64,000 nucleotides of DNA. Origin: Nipponacmea schrenckii (Eukaryota; Mollusca; Gastropoda; Lottiidae). Within the stretch, counting starts at the first letter, position 1. Every line of letters begins with the position of its first letter. The stretch lies in the NCBI GenBank assembly GCA_030562195.1, contig CM060201.1, positions 26,394,067-26,458,066 on the forward strand, in the 5' to 3' direction. Made by a program: the position numbers and the translations under genes. The notes under the pieces are model-generated. The model was not told the origin of the DNA and made no database searches. It saw only the letters and a list, made by a program, of their open reading frames with translations. This document shows, one piece after another, positions 1 through 15,200 of the stretch.

Positions 1-265
1 ATCTAAGTACATGTAATTATGAAATGTTTTTCAATGATTACTTAGTTTAATATATATATATATATATTGTTACATAGAGATTCTATTCTTGAGTCATAAA
101 ACCTGGTAGAAACCTGGTAAGTTTTCACTCACTAAAGAAAATATACTCTTATTGACCATTTTGAAACCTATATTGACTCTAAGAGATAGGGCTCCTTTAA
201 TTTAGACTTTGCTTGTATTATTCTCCCAGCATTTGTTTCTTATTTGTGGGATATTTCTGTTCAAG

Positions 266-3200
266 GCTAAGAGTGAAGGTCAACACAAACTTGTACGTTC
301 AGCATTCGCAAGAGATGATGAAATATTACGAGTTCCATTAGCTCTAGCTTTAGTTCGTTTATTACAAATGTTACCACATAAAATACTAGAACTGAAACTA
401 CCAGGGTAAGTAGCTAAATCTAATCTTAATATAAATGAAATGAATGGAAGCTGGCACCATTAGGTTACTTTTTCTAGTATTTTCAACTGTCGAGGGATCT
501 TTAACATGCACAGACTGTAGCACAAAGGATTTGGTTAGTTGTCCCATCCGAACAACTAGACGCTTTTTCCATCCCCGCTCATCACAGAGGAAATCAGCCT
601 GAAATATTCGAAAGTTGATCTCAACATTTGCTGGGATTGAACCCTGACCCCTTAGGTTAGCAAGCAATGTTTAGCTTACTGAACCACTTAAATAAGAGCT
701 CTTAAAATAAGACCAATGCATCAACAGATAAAGACATCACATATAGGTGCATCAACATAAAGAGCACCAAGGCTCTACAGCTTACTATAAAATATGGCCT
801 CTTCCATTTATTAAGCTTTTTTTAACAATCAAATGCATCTTTATGTATAATTACTTAGTTTTCTTGGATATTTATTTATCTTTTAAGTTATTTATGGCAG
901 CAGGTATATTTACTGATGAATAGAGCTCTTTTTGACCAAGTTTGAAATTTTCAAATTTTATGTTCATTCTTAGACCTTATATCTCTTTAGGTTATTCTTT
1001 TCTGTATAATTACAGGGTTATACTAAGAATTTGTTTATTCTTAAAATCAAGAGCTAAAGAAATTCGAGAAAATGCACGTTCTACTCTCAGTAAAATTTGT
1101 GTTGTTCTGGGACCCAAGTATTTCCCGTTTATATTAAAACAGATGAAATCAGTCCTAGTTAAGGGATATCAGGCAAGTTTTTGTATATTTTTTGTGAAAC
1201 TATTCCTTGGGGGTAATTTTGCAACTTTAGGGAGCTAATAAAAAGCATGGGACTTTGTAAATTTTGACAGTTGTTAATTAAGTTGTTCTATTCAACCAGG
1301 CTATGTTCTCAAACGAGATAGCTAAGAAAAATAAGACAAAAACAAAAAATACTGAGGTTTTATTATGGAGGATGAGGTATTGCAATAGATCAATAATCCT
1401 GAGAGGGGTAATTGAGAAAAAAGTTTCAAAACCCTTGTCCTTTTAGTATGGTTTGCAAGGGTTTAAATTTGGGTTTCTGAAGAAGATGCTTCCAAAAAGT
1501 GAACTATGTTAAATTTGTTTAAATAAGAAAGAAAAGAAAGAAACAACTATATTTTACAAGGATAACAACTTAGGTTCACAAGTCTGTGGTGACAGGGATC
1601 CTTTCTACCAGCTGGTCCTGGGCCAAACATCTTGGCATTGATCTTTCCCCAGATTATCCGTACCCATTTACAGCTTAAGATTAAATACATTTCGAATCTT
1701 AAAGACAAAAACAAATGCACTTAAATGCAACTGCCATATTCTACCTAAACAAAAAACACAAGATTGTTTTGTTTTCTGAAATTTCAATAATAAAGCTTAG
1801 ACAATATTTGTGATATGAATTGATATTGTTCTATTCTAGCTTCATATACTGTGTTATTCTGTACATACACTATTAGTTCATATGGTAACTAAACTAAAAC
1901 CAGGAGATTTAGATTCGTCATTAAACTTATTATCAGATGTAAGTACTGTATAATTCTGAATATAGTGCACAAGCATGTATAATGCACACACCTTCCTTGC
2001 CTCTGCAAAATTGGAGAAAATTCATTTACCCATTTACCCATATACAGAGCGCACCCCTTTTTGCAGCAAAAAAGAGATAGGTTCGCCATTCGTTTGACCA
2101 ATAAGACCTTAGTCTCAGAAACAGGGGATTAAGCTAAGCTAATCAGTAAAAGTGTTCACAACTCACTGCCAAAATTTGGGCCTTCAAATTCATGTGGGTC
2201 TAGAAATTATCCATGTATAAAGTTTAAATGAAGACTCATCATATATCAAAAAGACATAAAATTAAATTATGCATACATTTCTAGTACATCTCAAGAATAT
2301 TTTTGGATCCAAATCAGCCCCAAAAAATGACAAACCTGTCCCTTGAAGGGATTGTTAATATTTCTATTTTCAATGAAATTAGAAATAGTTATAAATTCCT
2401 TGAAAATAACAATTTTGTTTTAAATTTTTCGACCTTATTTGGTGAGATATTTGTCTTGATTTCACAAAACAGACATGTTTAGACATGTACGGTAAAAACG
2501 CTCCATAATTTCACACATTATGCAATAATGTTAATTGGCTAAATAATTGTAAATCGATATAGAAATACCACTGTTAAAATAGTGCTCAATACATCAATAG
2601 AAGAAAAATTAAACCCTATTCAAAGCAAGGTATTTTTACATTATTAGATATTTATAGAAGAAATGTTCGGTAAGGTAGCAGAAGAGAAAGAAGTAGAAGC
2701 TATAACTAATCAAATGATAGAAGCTAAGAATAAGAAGGGTCCTGAGGCGTATTTTATTATTTCACAATATATAAAGGCAGCATCTTTAACTCAACTATTA
2801 CAGCCTTTTAAGGAGGTAATGTACCGTTTCTGTCTGTTGTTTTATTTTAGTAACAGGAGTCATGCTGGCTTAGTGAGTTAGATGCTTGCTTGCAAACCTC
2901 CAGGGTTCAATATAGACTTTGATATAGTCATGAAAAATTTGTAAAAAATGTCCATGATTATGTATTTGCAGATAGCACAAACTACGTCATCTTATAAAAC
3001 AGCACAGAAAGTTTCTGAAGTTTTACAGAGAATATCAATGGGATTGTTATTAAATAATGCAATAGAAATGAAAACGTTATTAATATTTATCCATTCAATA
3101 ACAGAGGAGAATTTACATCTAACATATAAACAGTAAGTTATTATTAAAGCAGTAAATGATGGATACTCTGCAGTTACAGAGAAATAGATACACTGAATCT

Positions 3201-6200
3201 ATTAATGTTAGAATTTGTATCGTCTTACATGCTCTGTATTAGGATCCTTTCTACCAGTTGGTCCTTGGCCAAACCTCTTGGCATTGATCTTTCATTTAGT
3301 TATGGCTATGGTCAGTTATGGCCATATTGATTTATGGCTATGTTCATTTATGTTTATGTTCATTTATGGCTATATATTCATTTATGGCTATATTCAGTAA
3401 AATATGAATTTTTTACTCAAGGTTAGAGAAAAGGGTAGAAGATGCATCTGAAACTCAAGAAGGCAGACGACCAGAGAGTTGTCTTCTCTTACCACCATCA
3501 GTGCCTCATGGTATCACTAAACCTAAACTCCATAAAAATGCCAATATTCATATAATTGTAGAATTCGGTCTTAGTGTAAGTTTTTATTGATTCAGGTGTT
3601 TGAAACTGGCTATGTATTTCCACAATAATAAGTATTTCAGAACATGACTTAAAATTCTGAAGACTTAAAACTTTCATTTTGTGGATTTTTTGCTTAGAAA
3701 AGCGAAAGTAGAAAATAAGTTTTTGGTCTTTTTTGACCAATAGATATTTTAAATGACAATGGGACAAGTGCTTATTTGAACACCTGTAAATTCAAAATCT
3801 CAGACATAAATCTTTAGTTGATATATTAACTAATTCTTGACAACAGGAAATGAAGCCTGTAAGTTTACATGGTTTGTTTACTTTGTTTACTTCTCATTTT
3901 AGATACTGGTGAATTGTCTTAAGAAATTAGATCATAACAACAAAGAACATTTAGAAATGTTAGATCCGTTTGTACCTATCATATCTCAATCTTTGTTCTC
4001 TACTCATATACTGGTAAGTCAATTTATATATACCGGTAGGCTACAAATGTTAGATTTATAGAAAATACCTGGGGCTTTATGCTGTATTCATTTGTATGTA
4101 TAGTGTTTCCCACTAGGAAATTGTTAACATGAGATATGTAAGTCGTGTTCTTGTGTTAACTGGAAAAATTCAACATGGCTGCCATTGTGAAAACTTTTGT
4201 GTTGTTATGCTGATGGTTTTTACTGTATTCCAATTCTCTTATCAAATTTATATTTTTCGAATAAACTGAAATTATAAATTCATATTTAATATTTACAGAT
4301 AAATACGTACAGTTTAAGATGTCTGACCTATCTTTTACATTTTAATCTACCTACATTAAAACTAACAATTACCAAAATAGCTAATGGAATGTTCATTCTA
4401 CTCAAAAATTACGCTTCAGCTGGGGCAGCTCGCGGCAAAAATACAGAACTTGTCAATGTTTGTTTTAAGGTGAGCTCGTTAAGTTAGTTAATCAGTTAAA
4501 TTTAATATGCATAAGAATATTTAGCCCAACAAATCTGGCTTGATTCGATTTCTCCACATATTCAGGTATATGATTTTTATGGGAGCCGTTCGGTTGCTAA
4601 TTTTTATAGCCCAGAAATATTTTGGGGATATATTGTAATCGCCTTTTCGGTCTGTCTGTCTGTCTGTTTCATACTTGGTTTGTTTTCACTCTACAGCTAC
4701 AATAATGATAATAATAATTTAGTTTATTAATTGTGTCACATATTAATACAGGCTGTAACAGTATTAGTTAGAGATGTACCTTATTATAAAATAGAAGATG
4801 ATCAGTTACATGTTTTATTATCATTCTGTGAAGAAGATGTACTAGATTATAATAGACAATCTACAGCTTTTACTTTATTGAAGGTAAATTATCAGTTTCT
4901 ATATAAGTATATTTCTTATAAGCTGGTGAATTTATAACAAATCTTTGCAACTTTTAACAAGTATGATCTTGAACAAAAACTATATAAGATTGTTCTATGC
5001 AAATAACACATACAAATGACGATGTCATCAATAGTAAAGTATGATGTATCATATAAGGCTTGTGTGATAAGTTTTGGCACCAAACACTTAGTTTGAATAC
5101 TTTTGCTGCAGAACCAGACATCTGATTGAAAATTGGAATGGCACAAATGGATACTATCAGTGTGTCTGATACACATAAAAGAATTATTTAAATCTCTTTT
5201 CAATCTCTGTAATAGAAAATTACACCCATTCTGATGATGAAAAATGGGTTAGGTGTCAATCATGTGTGAAATGGTTTGGTACAATTTGTTTTTATATGTA
5301 TATATTATATGTTTTGTTGTAGGCTATATTATCTAGAAAAATAAATATAGATGAGCTACATGAGTTAATGAATAAAATAAAAGAAATGTGTATAACATCT
5401 GATATTGGTAACACTAGAGTTCAAAGTAGACAGGTAATTATCATTATGTTAACAAACCTAGCATTCCACTGCCATTGATATTTAAATTAGTATTTTCTAG
5501 GTTCATAGCATTGATCTTTCATTTAAGATAGAAGTATATATATATATATATACCCTCAAATTAGCAATTCTCTGGAGTGTGAAGTCTGATGACCTTCAAT
5601 AAGTCATCTTCACTCATAATTCCAGTCCACCCAGCTGTAATTGAGTATGGATAATCTGGGAAAGATCAATGCCAAGAGGTTTGGCCAAGTAGAAAGTATC
5701 CCTGACACAGCGGACTTGTGAACCTAATTTGTTATCCTTGTAAAATATAGATGTTTCATTTTTTTTTTCTCTCTACATATGCTTGCAAGTGACAGCCAGT
5801 TTTGATTTGATTGGGGCGGTGAAACCTAACAAGTTACTATTCAACGGAATACACTTGGGCAGCCTCGAAATGGTGTTCACTAACGTTCAAGTTAATCGGC
5901 CTTAATAAAAAGTCTTAACAAAATTTCCTAAATGTAGCATTGGTATATTTCAGCTGTTTCTACAATATATGTTAGATTATCCACTTGGTAAAAAAATAAT
6001 CAAGTTTGTAGAATACTTCATTGCCCAATTACAATATGAACGAGAAATGGGTAGAGAATCAGCATTAGAGATGGTTGCATCTATTATTACTAAATTTCCA
6101 AAAGTGAGTCCCAGTCTATTCTTTACTCAATTCTGGGATCTTATTCTCAAAAAAGGTGTTTTTAAGTCATCTGATCAATTTCATTTAAATTTTATTATCC

Positions 6201-9200
6201 AATCAGATTACTGTGTTTTCTTAAATCTTGATTTTAAAAGTTCAGTTTCTGTGCTTTTGTCATTTGACAATGTTTTGGCCAAGACCAAAGTAATTAATTC
6301 AATAATATTGTTTAGTAGTGCTGAGCCATTCCATAAAAATATGGGGAACTTTTTTCACTGACTTAACAAGAATTGTTGTTTACTATTTATAAGAGGTGGA
6401 CAGTAACCACTCCTATATTAACAATGTCAAGGTTATGAAAACGATATATTAATATTGAAACTTTGATGATATAATTTTAAATTTGATGTAATATTACCCA
6501 ATATGACCCTAGATTATATATCATATAAGAATGGCAATAGCCACCACTAATGTTTAAGCTATTTTTCTTTACTAGTTTTTAATTATGATACATGTATTTG
6601 ATGACAGTATGTTGGAATTTATTGTTGTCATTTTTATTACAGAAATTTGTAAATGAACATTGTCAGTTGATATTTATTTCTATATCAGCTGTGTTAGTTA
6701 ATGATGAATCGGAGAAATGTAGAAAGTTAACTGCTTTATGTCTAAAAATATTGATAAAAGAGGTAATGTTATTATTGTAGTCATCATTTCTTCATTAATC
6801 ATTATCCATCAATCATCATCATAGAAAATTATCATTGTTTTTCTCATCATTTTTATACGCCCACATGAAATGGGGGGGCGTATATTGTCGTCACCCACAT
6901 CCGTCCGTCTGTCCGTCCGTCCGTCCACAATTGCTCGTAAACACTCTACACGGTGTAATTCTTGACGGATTTAGATGAAACTTAATATGAGTGTTTATGA
7001 TCAAGCAAGGATGAACCCTTTTGAAAATCAGCGAAATCGGAAAAAAATTAGTATGAGTTCGTGCCCTTGTTCTTGAATGGCTCGTAAACACTCTACAACG
7101 TGCAATTCTTGACCGATTTTGATGAAACTTGGTTTGAGAGTATGTTATAACTCAAGGATAAACCCTATTGAAAATCAGCGAAATCGAAAAACATTTAGTA
7201 TGAGTTATTGCCCTTGTTCTTGAAAACGCGTTCAATTTTAGCTTGTAAACACTCTTGAGAGAACAATTTTTAATGGATTTTAATGAAACTTGGCCTGAGT
7301 ATTTGTTATCACCCAAGGATGAAGCCTATTAAAAACCAGTCAAATCGAAAAAAAATTAATATCAGTTATTGCCCTTGTTTTTGAAAACGCGTTCAATTTT
7401 TAGCTTGTAAACACTCTACAAAGCACAGTTATTGACCGATTTTGACGAAACTTGCTGAAATTGTTTAATATCACCCAAGAATGAACCCTTTTGAAAATAG
7501 CACATATCGAAATATATTTAATAGGAATTATTGCCCTTGTTCTATAAAATGTGTTGGATTTTTACCTTGTTAACACTCTACCAGTCACAATTCTTGAGTG
7601 ATTTTGACATAACTTGGCATGAGTATTTGTAATCACCTAAGGATGAACTCTATTGAAATTCAGTTAAATCGAAAAATATTTAGTATAAGTTATTGCCCTT
7701 GTGTTTAAAAACGCGTTCAATTTTAGCTTGTAAGCACTCAAGAAAGAACAATTCTTAATGGATTTTGATAAAACTTGGCTTGAGTATGTGTTTTTACCCA
7801 AGGATGAACCTTGTGGAAAATCAAATAAATCGAAATATATTTAGTGTCAGTTATTGCCCTTGTGTTTGAAAACGGGTTTAACTTTTTGGCTAATAAACAC
7901 TCTAGAAGGTACAATTCATGACCAATGTTGACAAAACTCACTGAAATTGTTTGATATCGCAAGGGATGAGCCCTATTAAAAATATATCTAATATGAATTA
8001 TTGCCCTTGTTCTTTTAAACACGTTCGATTTTTGTCTCGTAAACACTCTACATGGCACAATTCTTGACCGATTTCGATGAAACTTGGTGTGAGAGTGTGT
8101 TATAACTCAGGGATGAACCCTATTGAAAATCAGCGAAATCGAAAAAATTTTCAGTTTGAGTTACTGCTCTTGTTCTTGAAAACGCGTTCAATTTTAGCTT
8201 GTAAACACTCTAGAAAGAACAATTCTTAATGGATTTTGATTAAACTTGGCTTGAGTATTTGTTATTACCCAATGATGAACCCTATTATAAATCAAATAAA
8301 TCGAAATATATTTATTGTATTGGGTGTTATAGAAGATACTCTCCTATGGAAGCACTGGCCAAGGTCACAAGAAGAGAACATACATTTTCCTTCACATTTC
8401 TGTTATTACATAAAGTAATGATTCCGAAGATTAGATTAAAAATACAATTAAAGATAACAATGAAATCTTGAATGACTAAAATATAATAATACTTGCAAAT
8501 AATATATACTTATAACTAACATGATTCAATTGTTTGAGGGAGTTAATGGAATAGGGTCCAATTTGCCATGGACTAGTAAATTACTAAGATTTTTATTTCT
8601 CTTAAAAGCAGTAACCAAACGTTTAGTGTAAATATTAGGAAATTGATATTGGAGTTCTTTAGTCAGTTATAGCCCTTGTTCTTGAAAACGCGTTCAATTT
8701 TAGCTTGTAAACACTCTAGAAAGAACAATTTTTAATGGATTTTGATGTAACTTGGCTGGAGTATTTGTTGTCTCCCAAGGATGAACCCTATTGAAAATCG
8801 AAAAATATTTAGTACAAGTTATTGACCTTGTTTTTGAAAACGCGTTCAATTTAACTCGTAAACACTCTAGAAAGAACAATTTTGAATGGATTTTGATGAA
8901 ACTTGGCTTTAGTATTTTTTTTCTCACAAGGTTAAACCCTATTGAAAATCAGATAAATCGAAAAATATTTAGTGTCAGTTATTGCGCCTGTTTTCAAAAA
9001 CGCATTCAACTTTAAACATTCCTTTTTGACAAAACTCGCTGAAATTGTTTAATATCAACCAAGGATGAGCCTTATTAAAAATTAAAAATATCAAAATATT
9101 ATTAAGGGTGAACCCTATTGCAAATCATAAAAATACCGAAAAATATTTAATGAGTTGTTATTAGGTACAATTCTTGACAGTTTTTAATAAAACTAGAGAC

Positions 9201-12200
9201 CCTAGAAAAAAATAGGTTGGAAGGTTGAGTATTTCATTCCACTTATTGTAACCTTACTGAAAAGTTTTTATTTGAAATAAATGTTGCCAGTGGGCGTATA
9301 TTACCTTGCCTGGCAAGCTATCTTAGTCTTTAAAATTGTTTTACTCATCATTATAGTCATTATCAATGTTTTACTCATCATCGTTTTTATTTGTGCTGAA
9401 ATACATATTTTATTGTAGGTCAATGAAAAGAACAGAAATGAAATGTTTGGTTTATGTATAACATGGCTAAAAGATAAAAAGGTTAGTTTTCTGAACAATT
9501 ATTTTTGCATTTTAATGTGAAGTAAGTGAGAAGTATTACTATAGTATAAATAGTATGGACTATATAAATGGTTTCAACAAAGGAGTTGATCAATACTCAA
9601 CTTATTAAAATATATATAGATATTACCTGGATTTTTTTCATATTTCATATAATTAGATATTACCTTATATATAGTCTTTTTTCATGTTAGATACATTCTG
9701 GACTTTGTGTCACTTTGTTTTTTTATGTTGGTCTTTGTGTCATTTTGGGTTTTTTTTTTGTGTTACTTTGTTCATAGGATGGACATATTCAGAATTTTGT
9801 TTCACTTTGTTTTTAGGTTGGACATAATATATTTTGCCACTTTTTTTATGATAAACGTTTTCTGAATATTGTTCAATGACCATTCAAATTTCCCTGTCAT
9901 GGTAGAAGAAATTATTTCCCCCAATACACATATTTGCTGAACTTTGTCTCACCTTGTTAGAGACCATTCCAAATTTCCTGACAAGATATATATGTATTTG
10001 TTCTATTTTACTTCAGGTTAGCCATAAATCATTAGCAGCTCAGTTGGTAGGATTATTTGTAGAAGTTGAGAAAGAAGAATTTAAACCACGTTTACCAAGT
10101 ATCCTACCATTAATCAGTCAACAATTAAAATCTAATACCAATATCAAACAGGTATAGAAATCTCTATATTAATTATTCTTCAAACTGACAAAGTTGCACT
10201 CTGTTACATTACAAGAGCTGTGAATTGAAAGTAAAATTAAGATACCTTGAATGAATTTTAAATGTTTTCGATATTTTATGAAAATTTCTTTTTTTTTGTG
10301 TTAAGTGATATGCTTAAGATCTTATTCAAGCCTTTTTTCAATACATCAAAAACATAAATAGTTTTAATAATCCTGAAGCGACATTTAGGGGTAGGAAGCA
10401 CATGAATAATGAACACAGTTTTTATGGTATACTACTCCTCAATTTAATACAATAATACACAACGTTTGAACAGTTACACAGTCGTCATCAGGTGAACAAG
10501 ACTAAAAAAAAAAAGAGTAAGGCCTATATATAACAAGAGCAAAATTGTATATCAATTATGCTCTCAGCTTATGTTATTGTTTTTGCTCTTGTTATATATA
10601 GGCCTTACTCTTTTTTTTTTAGTCTTGTTAAAATTTACTTGTGTACGCAATAGAAGCTGTAGTTTTTATCCGATTTGAATGAAACTTGGTATGTGTATTC
10701 ATCTTAATAACATCTCAGACAAGTTCAATAATGGCACGATTCCAGATGTCGGTTTATGAGTTATTGACCTTGATTAAATGAAAAAACATGGAATATTCTG
10801 TTTGCTGAAGTGGGCGTTTGTTACCTTGCCTGACAAGCTATCTTTTAAAAGTGTCATTTATAATTTTGAGGCGAAGATTTTAATAAAATCCTACTGCAGC
10901 AACTAATTTCATTTATTTTATATGACATAAGCGCTCTTTAAGATCCAATATTTCTTTCACCTCATTGGTAGATAATGATATTTACTCTTATAAGGCTGTA
11001 TATATGTATATTAATGTTGTATGTTTCAGGGTCTATCTGATGAAGATGTTAAAGAAAATGATAGTTATATATATAAATTACTCAATACAGTAGTTAAAAT
11101 ATTACAAATATTACCAGATATTGTTAGAGAAGATCAGTGGCAATCAGAGTTTAATTCTTTATGGGGTAAATACACAATGTGATACGCTATTTCTTATACA
11201 TTGCATTTATTTATTGGTAGATCTTACCTTGACTTCTACCAAAAAACTATAGAACAGAGGAGGCCAAAAAATTTGTCAAATTCATGAAGGATCCTGAGAA
11301 CTCACACAAAGGCTGTCTGAGATCGCTTAATGCTGTACCAAAAACTAGGCTTTGGATTTTGTGCCTATATAACAAGACTGGGGAAAGTCAATATTTACAG
11401 GAGTCTTGCAGGAATGATTTTTAAACTTGAAAGAAAGGAAAAAAATTACAAAATTGACTCATATTATATTCCTCCCCAAACTTACTAATTGACTAAGGTA
11501 ATCATTTTAGCATTTTGAAAAATACTTCATTCGAAAATATATTTTACGATTCTACTGTGTATGTTGCCTGAATGGTTGTTTATGATTTTCTGTACGTCCA
11601 AGGTGAATGACGTCGATTTTAGTCAGAGAATATCTCTCTTAATTATCTTCAACAAACGAATTTCTGTGAAGGCACATCCTTAACTGTGCTGAAATAACAT
11701 TCTACCAAATACTTGGTAGGGAAAAGTTCAGAAGACTTCTCCAAATTTCCACCCTAGCATTAATTTCTCCCCATAATCTTGCAGTTCCCCAATTGAAGGA
11801 TGAATTCCTCTCCTGTGGAGAGGGACTGCTATTGAGTTTTACTGTTGAAATGTGTATGGTGATGATTTTGACATGTTCCGGGTGACCACAACCTAAGTCA
11901 GAACTTGCATCAAAATGTTAGATGATCTTGTTTATTGTAGAAAGTGTAGAGAGTTATTTAGAATATCCTCATCATTGGGTGAGACTAGTATCATGCCAGT
12001 TATTTGGTGTATTGTTTAGTTGTTGGACCCCAGAAGATTTAGCTAGTATGATAGACAAAGAATCTGGTGATAGCTATATCACTTTAGACACAGAAAATAA
12101 GGTATTTCTACTACTTTCTTTCTTTCTTCTAGTCACCAATGGGTCATTGTCTTCATCACAATCAGAAGTATGCTGCAATTGTTTGAATTAGTCTTACAAC

Positions 12201-15200
12201 AAGTGACCAGGATTTGTGAAACCTGTCAACAAATTATGTAAGATAATAAATTGATGTGTTTATTTTGTAGATAATAAATATGATGTGTTTATTTTGTATA
12301 TAATTAATCTGGTGTGTTTATATTGTAGATAATTTATCTGGTATGTTTATTTTGTAGATAATTAATATGATGTGTTTATTTTGTAGATAATTAATCTGAT
12401 GTGTTTATATTGTAGATTATAAATATGATGTATTTATTTTGTAGATAATTAATCTGGTGTGTTTATATTGTAGATTGTAAATCTGGTGTAGATTATAGAT
12501 AATAAATATGTTATATTGTAGATAATAGATATGATGTATTTATATTGTAGATAATTAATTTGGTGTATTTAATTGTAAATAATTAATCTGGTGTGTTTAT
12601 ATTGTAGATAATAAATGTGATGTGTTTATATTGTAGATAATAAATATGGTGTGTTTATATTGTAGATAATAAATATAATCTGGTGTGTTTATATTGTAGA
12701 TAATAAATATGGTGTGTTTATATTGTAGATAATAAATATGGTGTATTTATATTGTAGATAATAAATGTGTGTTTAATTGTAGATAAAAAATTTGATTTGT
12801 TTATATTGTAGATAATAAATATGATGGGTTTATATTGTAGATAATAAATATGATGTTTTTATATTGTAGATAATTAATCTTGTGTGTTTATTTTGTAATT
12901 TGATGAGATCAGAATATCTAGATGATGATTTACTAAATCAGGTCAGTGTTGTTATAATATGTCTAGTCTAGTGTTTAGAAAGAAAGAAAGAAAAGAAAGA
13001 AACAACTATATTTTACAAGGATAACAACTTAGGTTCACAAGTCCGCCGTGACAGGGATCCTTTCTACCAGCTGGTCCTTGGCCAAACCTCTTGGCATTGA
13101 TCTTTCCCGGATTATCCGTACCCATTTACAGCTGGGTGGACTGTGAGTGAAGATGACTTATTCAAGGTCATTGAACTTTCACACTCCAATAAAGATTAGA
13201 ACTCACGTACGACATTTTCAACGTATCCCAGCAAATGATGTCATGAAGTTAAGAACCAACGCTCTAACCGCTGTGCTATAGAACCCCACAAAGGAATAAA
13301 TACAGAATGTCATCAGCAAGAGTCTAGGAAATCATCCTCCTTATTTCACCTGAGGTGCCTCTGCACTTCTTCAGCATGAATAGGGGTTAAGAATTTACTC
13401 ATGATATTTTACTCTCAAGGCTGTCCTATGGAAAGTTCTCCTCTTGTTCTTATTTTCTTGAATAATCATTGATAAAAGCACAACCCAGTATGTATAATTG
13501 ATCAGATTAAGTAATGGTAGGCTTCTGTGTGTGCTTTTGAATCAGATTAATGAATGAAACATGCTGGTATTTTCACCAAGTTACATTCTCCCAAACACTT
13601 TTATGTCAGTTGAATTTGTTGCCAAATAAAGTTTTACTTCCCTTTGCAGATTATCAAGAATCAGTTATATATTGGTAAAATATTAAAATATCTCAACACA
13701 GAGGAGATGAGTATTCACCAGAATGACGATGATAATGATGATGATTCTGGCAATGATGAACCACAATTAACATTGAAATGGCTCCATGTTAAAATGATAC
13801 ATGAAGCCAATGAAGAAATTGCAAATAAATTTAGTAAAGATACATTTAAGGTATGATGACATCTGGTATTTCTGTTGCTATTAAGCAATTTCTTGTGCCA
13901 CTCCCAGCCCATAGTAATGAAACAGGCTCAGATCAAAGGCCGGACTATAACTTTTCTACATAAATCTTTCAAAAGAAGTGAAGGATCAATAAATTTCTGG
14001 TATTGATTTATTTTGAATTTTCTTCAAAAATAGTATAATGTTTTGTTAGGCATCCTAGATGGATTGAATTCTTCTTATAAACAAAACTAGGAATGTTAAG
14101 TTTCAGCCATGTCTAGCATATGACAGAAACAATTTAGCCTTAAGGGGGAGAGAACTCTTATGTAACACTTGGGTATCAAGACCTCAATATGACATAATGC
14201 GGAAGAATCATACTGAAATACATAGTGTTAAGTTTAATTTTATAATTTATACTATTGCAGCGTGTTGGTGTATTTAAATGGATAGGTGGTATGATAACAT
14301 CAATTACTTCACAACAATTATCAGTGATATTACCAGTAATAATGCCCTTATTACATAGAGAATCTACTATTGGATCAGGTGAATTATAAAGTATTATGAT
14401 ATTTAAACAACTATAAGCATTTACAATAATACATGCAATTAGGATGACCAATAAATTGAAATTTTTAAACTTGGCCAAAGCTAGTGTCAAAATTATACAA
14501 CAAAGTATAATCCAATAAAATCATGTAACATAGGCACCAGTAATAGTGCACAGTACTGATATAATTGAAAACGTACTGAAGCTTGAGTTTCTGTATAATA
14601 AGTCTATGGTCCTACTAGAGAGCACAATGTCTCAGTGAAGGTCAGGGGTTCAATCCCGGCAAATGTTCAGATAATACCTTCAAATTTTTAAACCCAGTTT
14701 CCCCTTGATGGAGGTCGAAGGAAGTTTGAATTGAAACCCTGTCTTGGCAAAATTTCCTTCATTGCACACTGCATGACATTGCCTCTCTTTATTTACCCAG
14801 AATGTGCAGTAAAGTAGTACGAAAAACTCCTTGAAAATGTATTCAATTTCTCCTTTTGAAAGAAATTTGGTCATCACAAAGACACATTTTTCCTACCTCC
14901 ACTATCGGTAAAATGACAAATTGTAAAACCAGGGCTTTTTACAGTAAAACTAAGAAGAAATTCAAGGAAATATTGATTTATTATTCTGATATTTCAGATG
15001 AAGAATTAAAGAAATTAGCAGATGAAATATTAGATATGATTAAAAAGAAAGTTCCTATTGAAAAGTTTTCACGAGTATATTCATTTGTCAATAATAAAAG
15101 AACTGATAGAAGATTAGAAAGAAAGAGAAAGAAAGCCGTACAGGTAAACCTGAGAACTTTGTTTCTGTATGAAAATTCAATATACTGATGGCTGAAACTA

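Noticed and set aside
434..690. Candidate tRNA gene
   Set aside because: Box-like motifs only; no cloverleaf, and the segment is the head of a multicopy SINE.
7738..9015. Several 60-106-aa ORFs on both strands
   Set aside because: They lie inside pearl-like core repeats and repeat the same degenerate peptides.
12225..12905. CRISPR-like repeat array
   Set aside because: Contiguous minisatellite without unique spacers in a eukaryotic intron.
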